Translations under genes and position numbers: made by a program | Shown here: in pieces, positions 1-10,300 of the stretch | Layout of the letters: each line of letters starts with the position of its first letter | Numbering within the stretch: the first letter of the stretch is position 1 | Assembly (NCBI GenBank): GCA_012522255.1 | Contig: JAAYKT010000268.1 | Coordinates: forward strand, 1-16,730 | From: Clostridiales bacterium | GTDB lineage: Bacteria; Bacillota; Clostridia; Lutisporales; Lutisporaceae | Length of the DNA stretch: 16,730 nucleotides | Direction of reading: 5' to 3' | Notes under the pieces: model-generated | Databases searched by the model: none | What the model was told of the DNA's origin: nothing | The model's input: only the letters and a program-made list of their open reading frames with translations

Positions 1-361
1 CTTCTATTGTATTAGGCCAGTTATAAAAGCCAAGGGTTTGTATTCCCCAACCCGTATTACCTACCTGATCCAATACTTCTTTTGATATTTTTGCTTTACT
101 TTTTTCTGTAAGTTTTTTAAAGCTTTCCAATGCTTCCCTGACCTGATCAATTCTATATATGGACTGTTCTAATGAAAACGAATTTTCGAGAGTGTTGCCT
201 CCCAGGTTTTCTTCGCTGAATTCGTCCTCGGGAGCTTCAAATTTAGTTTTTTCTACTTCCGGTTTTACATTACCATTAGCACATCCTGCTATCGACAAGC
301 CTACAAGTATAAAAATTAATAATAAGATAATGGGTAGCCTGTATATTGTTTTTTTGTTCAT
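1..361 (-). CDS. Lipoprotein, 3'-partial (runs off left edge)
   Basis: This is the N-terminal 120 codons of an exported lipoprotein of unknown function. The ATG at 361-359 is preceded by GAGGTG (373-368) at a 6-nt gap, which fixes the start. The first residues, MNKKTIYR, are positively charged. A hydrophobic stretch of about 15 residues follows, then the lipobox I-A-G-C with the lipidated Cys at residue 27, so the mature protein should be anchored to the outer face of the membrane. The mature N-terminus is an acidic, Glu-rich linker (residues 34-55). It is followed by a charged segment that looks helical (about 63-95, containing QVREALESFKKLTEKSK) and a Gly/Trp-containing stretch (about 100-118). 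The frame is still open at base 1. I recognise no family. It is transcribed divergently from the gene at 508 and shares the short upstream region with it. Confidence 0.88.
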   Translation of the reverse strand, partial: MNKKTIYRLPIILLLIFILVGLSIAGCANGNVKPEVEKTKFEAPEDEFSEENLGGNTLENSFSLEQSIYRIDQVREALESFKKLTEKSKAKISKEVLDQVGNTGWGIQTLGFYNWPNTIE

Positions 362-413
362 AACTATCACCTCTATATGTTCGACCGATTTTGCAAAGAA
401 TTGTTTCAAACAT

Positions 414-426
414 ATTGGTAACCAAT
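414..426. promoter_or_regulatory. Small palindrome, candidate operator
   Basis: ATTGGT-A-ACCAAT is a perfect inverted repeat with 6-bp arms around one central base. It sits between the tentative minus-strand -35 and -10 elements of the lipoprotein gene, where a repressor would act. No specific regulator family is recognised, and a 6-bp arm can arise by chance in AT-rich DNA. Confidence 0.2.
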
Positions 427-492
427 TATTGTTAAAATGTTTTATTCTCATTTTTAGTATGATTGCATAAGATGAAAGTGAATTATTTATTG

Positions 493-501
493 AAAGGTGA
501 G
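493..501 (+). promoter_or_regulatory. Ribosome binding site deciding the start at 508
   Basis: AAAGGTGAG lies 6 nt before the ATG at 508. The same frame is open further upstream, with a TTG at 463, an ATG at 472 and an ATG at 502. Only the ATG at 508 has a Shine-Dalgarno sequence at normal distance, so it is the preferred start. Confidence 0.6.
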
Positions 502-507
502 ATGCTA

Positions 508-1218
508 ATGAGTTCTGACAAAGCAATGCTATATATACTTGATTTCAAAACAGGAGATGTCACCGGAGACGAAGTAATTGACTACATTTATATATTAGGC
601 GAAAAACCCTATGAGAATAGCCCTTTTAGAGATAATATAATTATCAGGGTTATTGATGGCAAAACGGGCAAAATAATAACCGTAAGGCCAAAGATAAATT
701 CAGGTTATAACCCGACTTTATTTTTAGGTGATTTTACCGGAGATAAAGTGAGTGACGTACTTTTAAGCATTGACAGCGGCGGAAGCGGGGCTATCGGTTA
801 CTATTATATTTATTCGTTTTCAAATGATGTGCCAAAGAAGATTTTCGACTTTGAAGAGTTTAATAACAGGTTCGTTTATGACGTGAACTACCTTGATAAC
901 TATAAAGCTGAAGTAATAAGCAAGGAAAACAACAAGAGATATGTTATAGATTTGACCTTCAAAGGACAGGAATATTTGTCTGAGATTTATAATAAAGATG
1001 GTACATTAAAAGAACCTATACAAGGTTGGGTTGACCCTCTAAGCGGCCTTTACCCTATTGATTTTCAAAGAGACGGAGTCTATGAATTGTATGGAATTCA
1101 GGCGATAGCAGGGAGATATCATGCCGACGGGCTTGGGCGGGTACAGACCTCACTTGAATGGAAAGAGGATGGCTTTAAAGTATTTTTCCAAACCGTTGGA
1201 ATATTTGGTGAAGGTTAG
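508..1218 (+). CDS. VCBS/FG-GAP-like protein, no signal peptide
   Basis: This is a 236-residue protein beginning MSSDKAMLYILDF. It has three Asp-rich loops of the calcium-binding VCBS/FG-GAP (integrin-like) type: GDVTGDEVID at residues 16-25, GDFTGDKVSD at 74-83, and IDFQRDGVYEL at about 184-194. A Gly-rich turn (DSGGSG) follows the second. Between them are short alternating hydrophobic strands, consistent with a small beta-propeller-like or open beta fold. From memory, small stand-alone proteins of this style occur in Firmicutes and are annotated only as VCBS-repeat or hypothetical proteins; no function is assigned here. No signal peptide, lipobox or anchor is visible, which is unusual because the motif is commoner in secreted proteins. 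The reading frame extends upstream to a TTG at 463, but the binding site supports 508. It ends at TAG 1216-1218 and is divergent from the lipoprotein gene. Confidence 0.85.
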   Translation: MSSDKAMLYILDFKTGDVTGDEVIDYIYILGEKPYENSPFRDNIIIRVIDGKTGKIITVRPKINSGYNPTLFLGDFTGDKVSDVLLSIDSGGSGAIGYYYIYSFSNDVPKKIFDFEEFNNRFVYDVNYLDNYKAEVISKENNKRYVIDLTFKGQEYLSEIYNKDGTLKEPIQGWVDPLSGLYPIDFQRDGVYELYGIQAIAGRYHADGLGRVQTSLEWKEDGFKVFFQTVGIFGEG

Positions 1219-1222
1219 ATAT

Positions 1223-1263
1223 AGGGAGGTTACGACATGATGCTTCCTTTGCAGATAATCTGA
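1223..1263 (+). other. Tiny ORF behind a strong Shine-Dalgarno
   Basis: AGGGAGG (1223-1229) stands 7 nt before ATG 1237, which directly follows the VCBS-like gene in the usual position for a second operon gene. The frame reads MMLPLQII and stops at TGA 1261-1263, inside the first arm of the inverted repeat. It is either the stump of a deleted downstream gene or a short translated leader. The good initiation signal is visible; that it is translated is inference. Confidence 0.35.
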
Positions 1264-1287
1264 CTGATTAAACATCAGATTATCTGC
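1251..1287. repeat. Perfect 13-bp inverted repeat between convergent genes
   Basis: The arm GCAGATAATCTGA (1251-1263) is exactly complementary to TCAGATTATCTGC (1275-1287) across an 11-nt loop. The position, between the 3' ends of the VCBS-like gene and the giant surface-protein gene, suggests a bidirectional transcription barrier. However, neither strand has a T-run after the stem, so it is not a textbook intrinsic terminator. The loop also contains CTGAT and ATCAG, which could pair in a competing fold. Confidence 0.6.
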
Positions 1288-1328
1288 TTGGGGGTTCCAA
1301 TTCAAAAAAGTACTTCAAAACACCTCCT
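1280..1328 (-). other. Tiny minus-strand ORF behind AGGAGGTG
   Basis: AGGAGGTG (1328-1321), 13 nt beyond the stop of the giant gene, lies just before TTG 1318. The frame reads MKYFFELEPPSR and stops at TAA 1282-1280, within the second arm of the inverted repeat. The placement is that of the next gene in the operon, but the coding part is almost absent. A decayed or deleted downstream gene is a reasonable reading, and a chance purine-rich run is the alternative. Confidence 0.3.
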
Positions 1329-1341
1329 TACTGCTTTATAT

Positions 1342-4300
1342 TCAGTGTTTTGTCAGTAAGTTATATAGTATCTGCGCCATCTCTGCTCTGGTAGCTATGT
1401 CTGTCAAGCATAGCTTATCTTCTATACCCATAAGGATTCCGGTTTCAATTAAGAAAATAATAGGCTCCCTACTCCAAGGTGCGATATTATATATGTCTTT
1501 AAAATATGATAGAGTTTTATCTCCCTTTCCTTTGGGGAGTTGTCCTAAAATTTTTAATGTATTATACAAAAGTGTAAACATTTCCTGACGAGTAATCATC
1601 CTATCAGGTGCAAACATATTATTTCCGATACCTTCCGATATCTTCAAGCGTTTTGCTGCTGCCAAGTATTCTGTGTAATAAGTGTTGGATGCATCCACAA
1701 AATTGTCATTCAAATTTTTCTCCGGTGCGATATTATATGCCTTCATCAGCATTACGATAAATTGTCCTCTTGAGAGGCTTGCTTCCGGACTGTACATACC
1801 GATTGCAGTCCCTGAAGCAATCTTTCTTGCGGCGATGAAGCATACTGCCCTGTAATACCACGCATCTACAGCCACGTCCTTAAAAAACACCTTATTATAA
1901 CCAACAGCAAACCTGGAAAAATGTCTCGTGGTAAAATTCACTCTCCCTGTAGTAGGATCATAGATGCAATTGCTTAATACCTCAAGTCCGCCTGATTCAT
2001 TGATATAATAGATAACAATAGCATCTGAATCTTCACCCTCTTTCAGCACATAGGGTATGGATACCGATACATTCCCTGCAAAACGGGTTATTTTTTTATC
2101 TCCGCTGCCAATACTAAAATCATATACCAGCCTATCGCCCACAATCTGCTGTGCTTCGAGTGGTAAGGCAGAGTTTTCAACTTTTGATAACGTTATTTGT
2201 ATATCCCCTGTTATTTCTACGGATATACCGTTAAGGACTTCACTGTTAAAGGTAATAGCTGCTATAGGGGTTGATATAGTAAGGACACTAATTCCCGATT
2301 CGCATATATTGTCAAATCCACCCTTTGGAATACTGATTTCTGCCTTTAAAATATTTGCAGATGCCTCCGCTTTTATTTCAAATATTATTTCTTTACCATC
2401 GTCATGCTTTTTACCATCGTCTGTGCTTTTGTTTATAACCTCTTTTATTTGTTTCTCGTCTACCGACACGAATATGCTTCCTTTGCTGTCCGGGACAGCA
2501 TAAATAACTACCCTGTTTTCTTCAATATTCGTTTTTGCTTTATCTCCCTTTGATGTATCCGTTCCTTTGTCAATCTTCGGATAGCTTCTACCATTCTCAT
2601 AATCATTGCTTTCATTTGGTATGGTTTCGAATTCTGCAGTAATCATTACATCCGATTCAGGCATTGTAAACCCAAATCCGCTTATAATATAACCTCCAGT
2701 ACTGCCATTATACACTAAGCTCCCGGGCTTCAATCTCTTGCCCTCATCGGGCTTCACCATCAATACTATATTCTCACCGGCCACCGCCACAACAGGTGAA
2801 GCAGTAATTGTCCCCCCTGTTATGCTGCTGTCAATAATCACCCTATAACTATTCTCCCTTTCACCATAGATAGTCAATATCTTCATATTATTATCAAATG
2901 CCGTTTCTTCAGCAGGTATCATCAATGTGGGTGACATCATTTCCACTATGGCAAACAAATCCGCCTTGCCATCGATAAATATTTCGGAATTGGGCCTCCA
3001 CAGATAAGTCATCTCTATAACCTTGCCTGCTTCCAATACATCTGTGTCGATGTTTTTAATAAGCATTAATCCGCCTTCGCCATCGCCATAATAAAGTGAT
3101 GTAGAGGCGCCCGATATATCAACCGCCGAGACATTGGATACTTTGACGGCAACAATATATTTGCCGTTTTCAAGGTGAGTGCATTCCAAAGCTGTTAGCT
3201 CCAGGTCAGGACGCAATATCAGCAAACTTGCTATATTATCATCCCGATTCGCATCGTCAATTTCACTTTCCGGATCAACAACAACATATATTCCTTCCAC
3301 CGGCATGACCCATTGAACCTCCCACTGAATCGCTGCTACCGCACTCTCATCCGGCGCCAATGGTTTTTCTATGGCTTTCTTTTCTCCTATCTGTTGTCCT
3401 CCACTGTCAGGGTCTCCTTCATAGAAGGCAACATTTATAGAAGTCTCCGTATGGCTGCCGTTATTTTTGATGATTACATTGATTTCCGTAAGTCCTCCAG
3501 GGAAGGGATTATCCTCAGATAAATATATCCCATCTGAGGCGACGGCGAGATCGTGGGTCATAGGCTTTGCAATCATTCGCAAGTCGGCTTTATTGGTTAT
3601 TACGGGATAAATGAGCCCGTCCTCCGGGTTTATTCTATCCTCTATTATATCCCTGTTATATATGGTTATCAGCTCGTCTCCGATAAAAGCCGCATTTGGC
3701 GAACGGTTGGACGAATGGTCCTCCGTCAATTGGATTTCTTTGCTCCATAACTTATTATCACTGTCATAGATGATTTCGTATAAGTCCGTACCCTCCCCGC
3801 CGGAGGTTGCCGGACCTATAACAGATACAGTCTTATTTTTATCATTTACGGCCATGGTAAAAGTATTTTGCATGATGGTATCATAAACGGCTGCCTTTGG
3901 TTCTGCCGCTTCTACCGGAGCTTCCTCTGTATCGTCTGTATATACAATGTTTCCGTCTTGTTCCCATAGAATAAATGCCTTGCCATCCAAAAAGCATGCC
4001 TGTGGGTTAGAATCCCCAACAGAATTATCTGTCAGTCTTATTGGATCGCTCCATGCGTCCCTGTCCCCATCATAAAGCATATAGTATATCTCCTCATCAA
4101 TGACGGTGTTTAAATTATTATCCTCGTCAAGGGCGAAGACATAAATCCCTTTATTCCCATCATAGGCAAGAGAGGCATTAACTATTGGCTGTTCAAATGA
4201 TATTGCTTTTATTGGTTCTTCAAAGGAGCTGCCGTTCCATCTGGAATAGATGATATCGTTTTCGGCCATATAGCTGTCCGATAAAGCTCCATTATAATCG

Positions 4301-7300
4301 TTGGATCGGGTCTTTACCCATACTAATAGCCCCTCATTGTTCCCGACGGCTATCCTTGGAGCGTGGTCCTGATAACTATCTTCAGTAAGATTATGAATAT
4401 CCGACCAAGTACCCGATTCAACATCATACACTCCTACTGCAATCTCCTCCATGGCCAGGGCTTCGCCCAGCTCCGAATTTGGCGGTAAGACCCCTTTTAG
4501 ATTTTCCCAAGCGGCAATAACATAATCATTCGTCGCCGCTGCCACAGGTGCATAATCTGCTGTTTTATCCTCCGTATCTATAGGCAAGGGGTAAGACCAG
4601 TTGTATCCATCGTAAACCGAATATTTGGCTTGGGTTTGATTCAATATGGACCTTGCGGGTTCATCTTCAATCAATACCAATAATGCCTTATCATAGCCAT
4701 TCACTGCATAAGGTGTCATAAAATGCTCCGTATATGGTAAAGTGCTGCTCCTAAGTATCACTGTTCTGGAAGTATCCCCCGCAGCGGCCATTGCCATAAA
4801 ACCTCTCCGTGTACTGCCGGGCAGCCATTCCGATTGCTCCTCCAGATAATCCCTGTCTGTAGGCTGGAGCTCGTCGGCACCCATCCCCAATATGCCATCA
4901 CCCAGGCCATCCTCGCCGTCTAAAAGTGCAAGATTAAATTGCCTGCCTTGGGGACTTGCCGTAATTACGCGGTGAGCCGGCCCTGTCAACCATGGTGAAG
5001 GATCACCCCAAGCGTAGCTTAGGAAATCATATTTGACGGACCATCCTAAAGCCGAGGCTTTGACACCTCCGTGGACTTCTATATAATAATCCGTCTCACC
5101 GGTAGAAAAATCGATTTTTACAGCGCCTGTCCCGTTGAAATAGACTCCCGCTTTGGCTATCAGCGCGCTTATGCCCCCTGAGATCTCAATCATTATTCGG
5201 CTGATATCCAGCGTTCCGCCGCCGTAGCCGATGCTTCCGTTCTTATTTATGGCATCAAGGTAAGTGTCCATTATCACTTCGAAATCACCGCTTATATATA
5301 CGCTTAAAGGCGCTTTGGGAATGCCGTAAGATGCACTGCCAGAGGCATTAACGCTTATCCCCAAATGCAATGTACCGTTATCAAAGCCCCAATCATCCTT
5401 CAAAAGGTCATATTTCCAATAAAAAGACACGCCCACATAGCTGTCCATCTTAATGCTTCCCATATAGGATTTTGATTGTTTCCCGGATATCAGCTTTTTC
5501 TCCGCTTCGCTTTTGGCGGATCTTTTTTCCATATATTTTTGCACCATACTATTTTCATAGTAACGCCCTTCGGCAGAAACTCCAGGGCCGCTTCTTCCCG
5601 ATACTACATAAAAGCTGCCGTCCACTCCCATTTCTCCGTAGACATAGATGGGCTCGCCTAAGAAGGCAAAGTGTCCGCCTTTAAGTATAGGGATGTTCGA
5701 TATAACCGGTGTCTTAATAGGCAGCGGGGTTATGAACTTCTCCGTTATATATTTCCCGTCAATATAAACAGGCTCCAAATCGAAAGGGAATTCCCCGGGC
5801 AAGGACTTTACCATATGAAAGTTTACATTGGCAGGCAGAGATTTGACCCCTTCCGCCGAATAACAAAAACCTGTCAAGACGTCTCCTTTTTTTAGATTCT
5901 TTGCATTAAATGTGAGAGTTTCGTTGTTTTCACCCTTGAAAATGAGCGTGTCCCCCTTCCACAGCTCTATATCCCCAGATTCGTGGCCTTTCCAGTCAAT
6001 TAAGAATTTGAATTCCAGCTCCGCATCTATTCCTTCCAAGAAATAAAATGTTTTGCCGTCTGCAGCTACGGAGTTATTTATGGCGATCCTCCTAATCAAA
6101 GGTTCCTTCTTGTAAATGATCTTTTCCAGTGTAATGTTTTTTACGGCGGTTTTCTGATTAATAGAGATATCTGAAACAAAATCATAGTGGAAATCCGTAC
6201 TTACCGCTATGGTGTAATTACCTGGAACAATATCCGTTATCTTATAAAAACCGTCATCATCGGTGGTTGTGCCTCTGTTTCCCATACTCACAAGGGCGCC
6301 GCTTAGGACCTGCCCCTTGTCACTTATAACATACCCCGAAATTTCGCTGAGACCTGTTGCATTTTTAAATATCCTCCGCACGCTTATGTCATTATAAGCA
6401 AAATTGATATAGTACTCCTGACAATCATCGGTAAAGGTGGCTCTATACTCCGCCATACCGTTTTTGTCTGTCATTAGTTCGGCAAGAAGCTCCGGTTCTT
6501 TACCCTCCGATACTGAGTATATCCTTTCAACTGTTATGATTTCGTTTATCAAGGGTACGCCTGAAGTGCTTAATTTCATAATAAAGTTTACTGAATCACC
6601 GGTATTTAGAAGCATAGGAGCTTTGGGCAGTACCTCAATCATTGTATTATGCCTGCTTGGTTTTTCTATGACATGTACATTTTGCAGCTTAAAGTATTTA
6701 TTGCCTGCTGTATCTGTAACGGTCAATATAACCTTGTAAGTACCTTTGTAAGGAAATAGATGCTTAGGTGTACTGCCTGTTACAATAGAAGTGCCATCAC
6801 CAAAATCCCAAGTATATTCCTCTGCATGGGGAAAGCATCCTGTCGCATCAAAAGACCCCACATCCGCTTCTATCAAGACATCTACTAATTCGATAGTACC
6901 GGTAAAACCAAAATTGGAGATCTCCGTCCTCTGTGAACCCGTGGTAAAGCTAAATTCATACTGATTATTAACTGTCCCGTCAATAAAGCGAACAGCGCCT
7001 CTGGGCAGGCTGATCCTATATAGCGTATCCGGGTCCAGTTCAACCTCGGGCATAATTAAAAGCTTATCTTTGTCCACCCGGGGTTTTATGGGGACATATA
7101 ACTCGACGCCTTCTATTTGTCCCATAAGTGTTATATTATTAAATTCGTATCCTTTGTAGGCGTTAGCGGTAAAGCTCACTTCGGGAACGCCGTTTATGCA
7201 TATCCCTTTGCTTTGAGTTTTGGGATATGTATTTGCTATATGCTGCTCTTCGGAGGTGAAATAAAGATCTATGTCCTCCTCCACAGTATTATCATTATTT

Positions 7301-10300
7301 TTATCAGCTATGGAGTAGGCGCCGATCCTAAGCCTGTATTTTACCCCGTATTCCATAGGCTCATCATGCCGCAAAATAAGCTTATTCCTCACAATCTCGG
7401 GTACCAAGGAGATGTCGAGATGCCCTTCCGATACAAGTTTGAATTTATTATAATTGGGACCCCCTGCTATGGGTCTGTCGTAGAGCAAGACAAAATCAGA
7501 CTTGATATCTATATTGTCCGCTTCATTTTTCGGATTGCTTTCTATGAGCATGGGGCTGCTTCCCATAATTTCTTCTGTAAAAACGTAACTGAACTCGTCT
7601 TTTAATCCATTTCCGGCCATATCCGTCACTGCGCCGGCGGGTATGGTCACACGATAGGTATGGTGCAGCTCCAATGTTGTATTTTCCGGCAACTCTATTA
7701 CCAACGAATCGTTTAACGGCAATCCGTCAAGGCCCGTTCTTTCCGATATAGATACTCTTATTGCCGTATTATCGTTGGAACGTATATTTTTAAGAGTAAT
7801 ATCACCAAATTTCATTCCTTCTTTTATATTTTCATCAAATCTAACCTCAATGGTCGGCGCCTGGGGCACCCTTTCGCCGTAATTCACGGGAAGGGTTTTT
7901 ACAACCTTTGGAGGTATAACATCAGCCTTTACCGTGAATTCCATGCTCCATTTTTCTAAAAGATCCCTATCACTATCAATGATGCAACCCCCCGGTAGTG
8001 TTACTATATAAGTTTTATCGTTTTCCAGATATTTTTTAGGAGTTAATATCATGCTGCTTCGATCTATTTCCACATCCATATTTAAAAAAGAGTCCGGTTC
8101 ATCTGCCGGTGCAATGGCAATCCCGAGGAAGCTTTCACCGGGAAATATTGCCCTGTCGAACTGGATGAAAACGGGATCCTCCGCCGAAACGCCTGACCCA
8201 TCCCTAAGACTGGTTGACACTATCTGCGGATTACCTATCCTTTTCCTTGTGGTAAAGCTATAGGTAAATGTCATATTTGCTTTTGTATCCCCTGTGTTTT
8301 TCACGGAGCCTTCAGATACGACCACAGTGTAGTTTGTGCTGTAATCAAGATCCTTCTTAGGAGTCAACACTATTTTTCCTTCTTTGAAACTCACAGCAAT
8401 GGGATGCAATATATTTTTTTCGTTGTTCACCAGCCTGATGGCGTTTTCCGGCACAAGTTCCGCTGGTTTTACCCCTTCCGGAAATCCTACGGTTATGGCT
8501 TCATCTATGGGCACCCCCGTTTCGTTTACCAATGGTGTCACATAATCAACATGCAAAGGCGTATAGCCTATATAAAGGTTGCCTAAATAATCGTAGGAGA
8601 TCACTTTGCCTTTAAAATTTATGATTTGACTGTTACCTGAGTTGGAGCTCTCGTAGTACCAGTCTTTTAAATTATCAGAGCTCAACAAAGCTCCGGCATA
8701 GCGGATATAGAACCTGTTATTTATAGCTGTAATATAATTTACGCTGTCCATATTCAAGGCATAGAGGCTGAATTCCCATGGCTCGTCCTCATGGTCCGGG
8801 TCCGGTGCCTTTGCCACTGCAATGTAGTGACCGCCTGACGCCACATAAGTGCCTTGGGCGTAAGCAATGCTGGTAAAACCGTCAGTGTCCGTAAGCTCCG
8901 GATCCTTATAAACAATATCTGCTTTTGTCCAAGTAAATCCATCTGTGGAGGTATAAAGATTAACATTATCATCATCCAAATTTTTACCCGCCAAAAGAAG
9001 CATATTATTTCGTTCATATATGTCAAAGGGTCCGCTAAAGCCCGTCGGCGGTATACCAAATTCGGGATGATCCCAGGTTTCTCCATCAAAAGACCAATAG
9101 ACCTTATTATCGTCCCAAGCCACAAACCTATCCGAGAAGTACAACACACCTTTATAGATTGACGTATCATAGAAATACTTCTCTTTCCATGTATGACCAT
9201 TATCATGGGACAAAGACATCATACCAAAATACCCATAATCCAAATTAGTCGGCGTCCACGGGGGTTTATACCCTAAGCCTCCGCCGACAGCTATTATGGT
9301 ACCTTCGGGGTTTCCCGCCATAGCTTTCACGTTAAAACTAACCCAGGTTCTATCATAACGCTGGGGGCTGACAAATAGTTCCTCAGAGCCGTCTATACCA
9401 TAAGTGCGGTAATTAGGATAGCCCTCCGAACCGATGCCCATCGTAATGGTATGCATAAAACCATTAATGCTGAACAGACTGGAAGCATCGTTTACGGCTG
9501 TAACCTTATCCCAGTTCTCGCCGTCTTTGCTGGTTTGGGCCGCATAAATACCGATTCCGTCACCGCTGTATTCATTGTTCAGATATCTAAAACCCTGCAG
9601 ATATAGGTTGTCTCCGTTTTGTATAATATCCTTTACTTGGATAGGATCGTAATATTCATTCCAACCACCCAAATCCTTTGCCGCAAAGGCAATGTTTTCT
9701 CCCGCCGGATAAGAATTTGTCCCAAAAGCATGTGCGATAGGCGCTGCAGCCTCAGCTTCCTTATCCGCCGGATAAATCGCATTTCTAAAAGCCACAGCCA
9801 TGGCAAGCCATTCCCTGGGGTCCCTATCAGGAGAAAATGCCGTACTTGCGTTTCCCGCCGGTCCGCCTTGATGTACAGCCATGGTCATGGGATAAAGGCC
9901 GTTGTTTTTGACTGTAGCGACGTTTATATTCTCTTTTGTTTTTTGGTTGCCTATATTTAATAATTCGACTATCGTAGCATTATGGGACTTGGTGGTAAGA
10001 AGCGTCTTGTATGCCCAATCGCCGAATGCATTCTCCATAGCCCCGGAAATCCCTATGCCCTCAGGCCCCATTTGGGCGGCATTGCATAAAAGGACAGACA
10101 TACCGGACAGGCTCAAATTTTCGTTATCATAATCTGCAATAATGATATACTCGCCCGGTTCCGCCGGAAGATCCTCATCCAGCATATAGTAAAAATCCAT
10201 CTGCGTGCCGTAGGCCCTGTTTGAAACCGCATGAGTCATGGGCTTTCCTCCCACGGTGACAGAACTTATATAAGTAGGTGTCTCCTTCTCATCGCATTTT

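Larger units (their letters stand above)
362..507. promoter_or_regulatory. Divergent intergenic region with putative promoters
   Basis: This 146-bp AT-rich gap lies between two divergent genes and must hold both promoters if each gene has its own. On the minus strand, TTAACA (435-430) followed 15 nt later by TATGTT (414-409) is a possible but short-spaced -35/-10 pair for the lipoprotein. On the plus strand, TTAAAA (432-437) and TAGTAT (455-460) with a 17-nt spacer is a weak candidate for the VCBS-like gene. All matches are only 4-5 of 6 to the vegetative consensus, so individual elements are tentative. The existence of a control region here follows from the layout. Confidence 0.4.

Noticed and set aside
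159..470. Plus-strand open frame of 103 codons
   Set aside because: It is antisense to the lipoprotein gene and the divergent control region. The minus-strand frame has a ribosome binding site, signal peptide and lipobox; this one has none.
463..507. Upstream extension of the VCBS-like gene to TTG 463 or ATG 472
   Set aside because: No Shine-Dalgarno sequence precedes either codon. The good one (493-501) lies inside the extension and serves ATG 508.
1317..1351. AAAACAC / GTGTTTT inverted repeat around the stop codon of the giant gene
   Set aside because: The arms are only 7 bp, AT-rich and 21 nt apart, and enclose the stop codon and a Shine-Dalgarno run; this could easily be chance.
8754..9206. 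Second-frame minus-strand open frame within the Asp-box propeller (and a similar one at 11511-11711)
   Set aside because: They overlap in another frame a region with clear Asp-box or RCC1 motifs and have low-plausibility composition.
8563..9765. Sialidase enzyme
   Set aside because: Asp-box motifs are structural. I found no arrangement of the catalytic Arg, Tyr, Glu and Asp residues, so only the fold is claimed.
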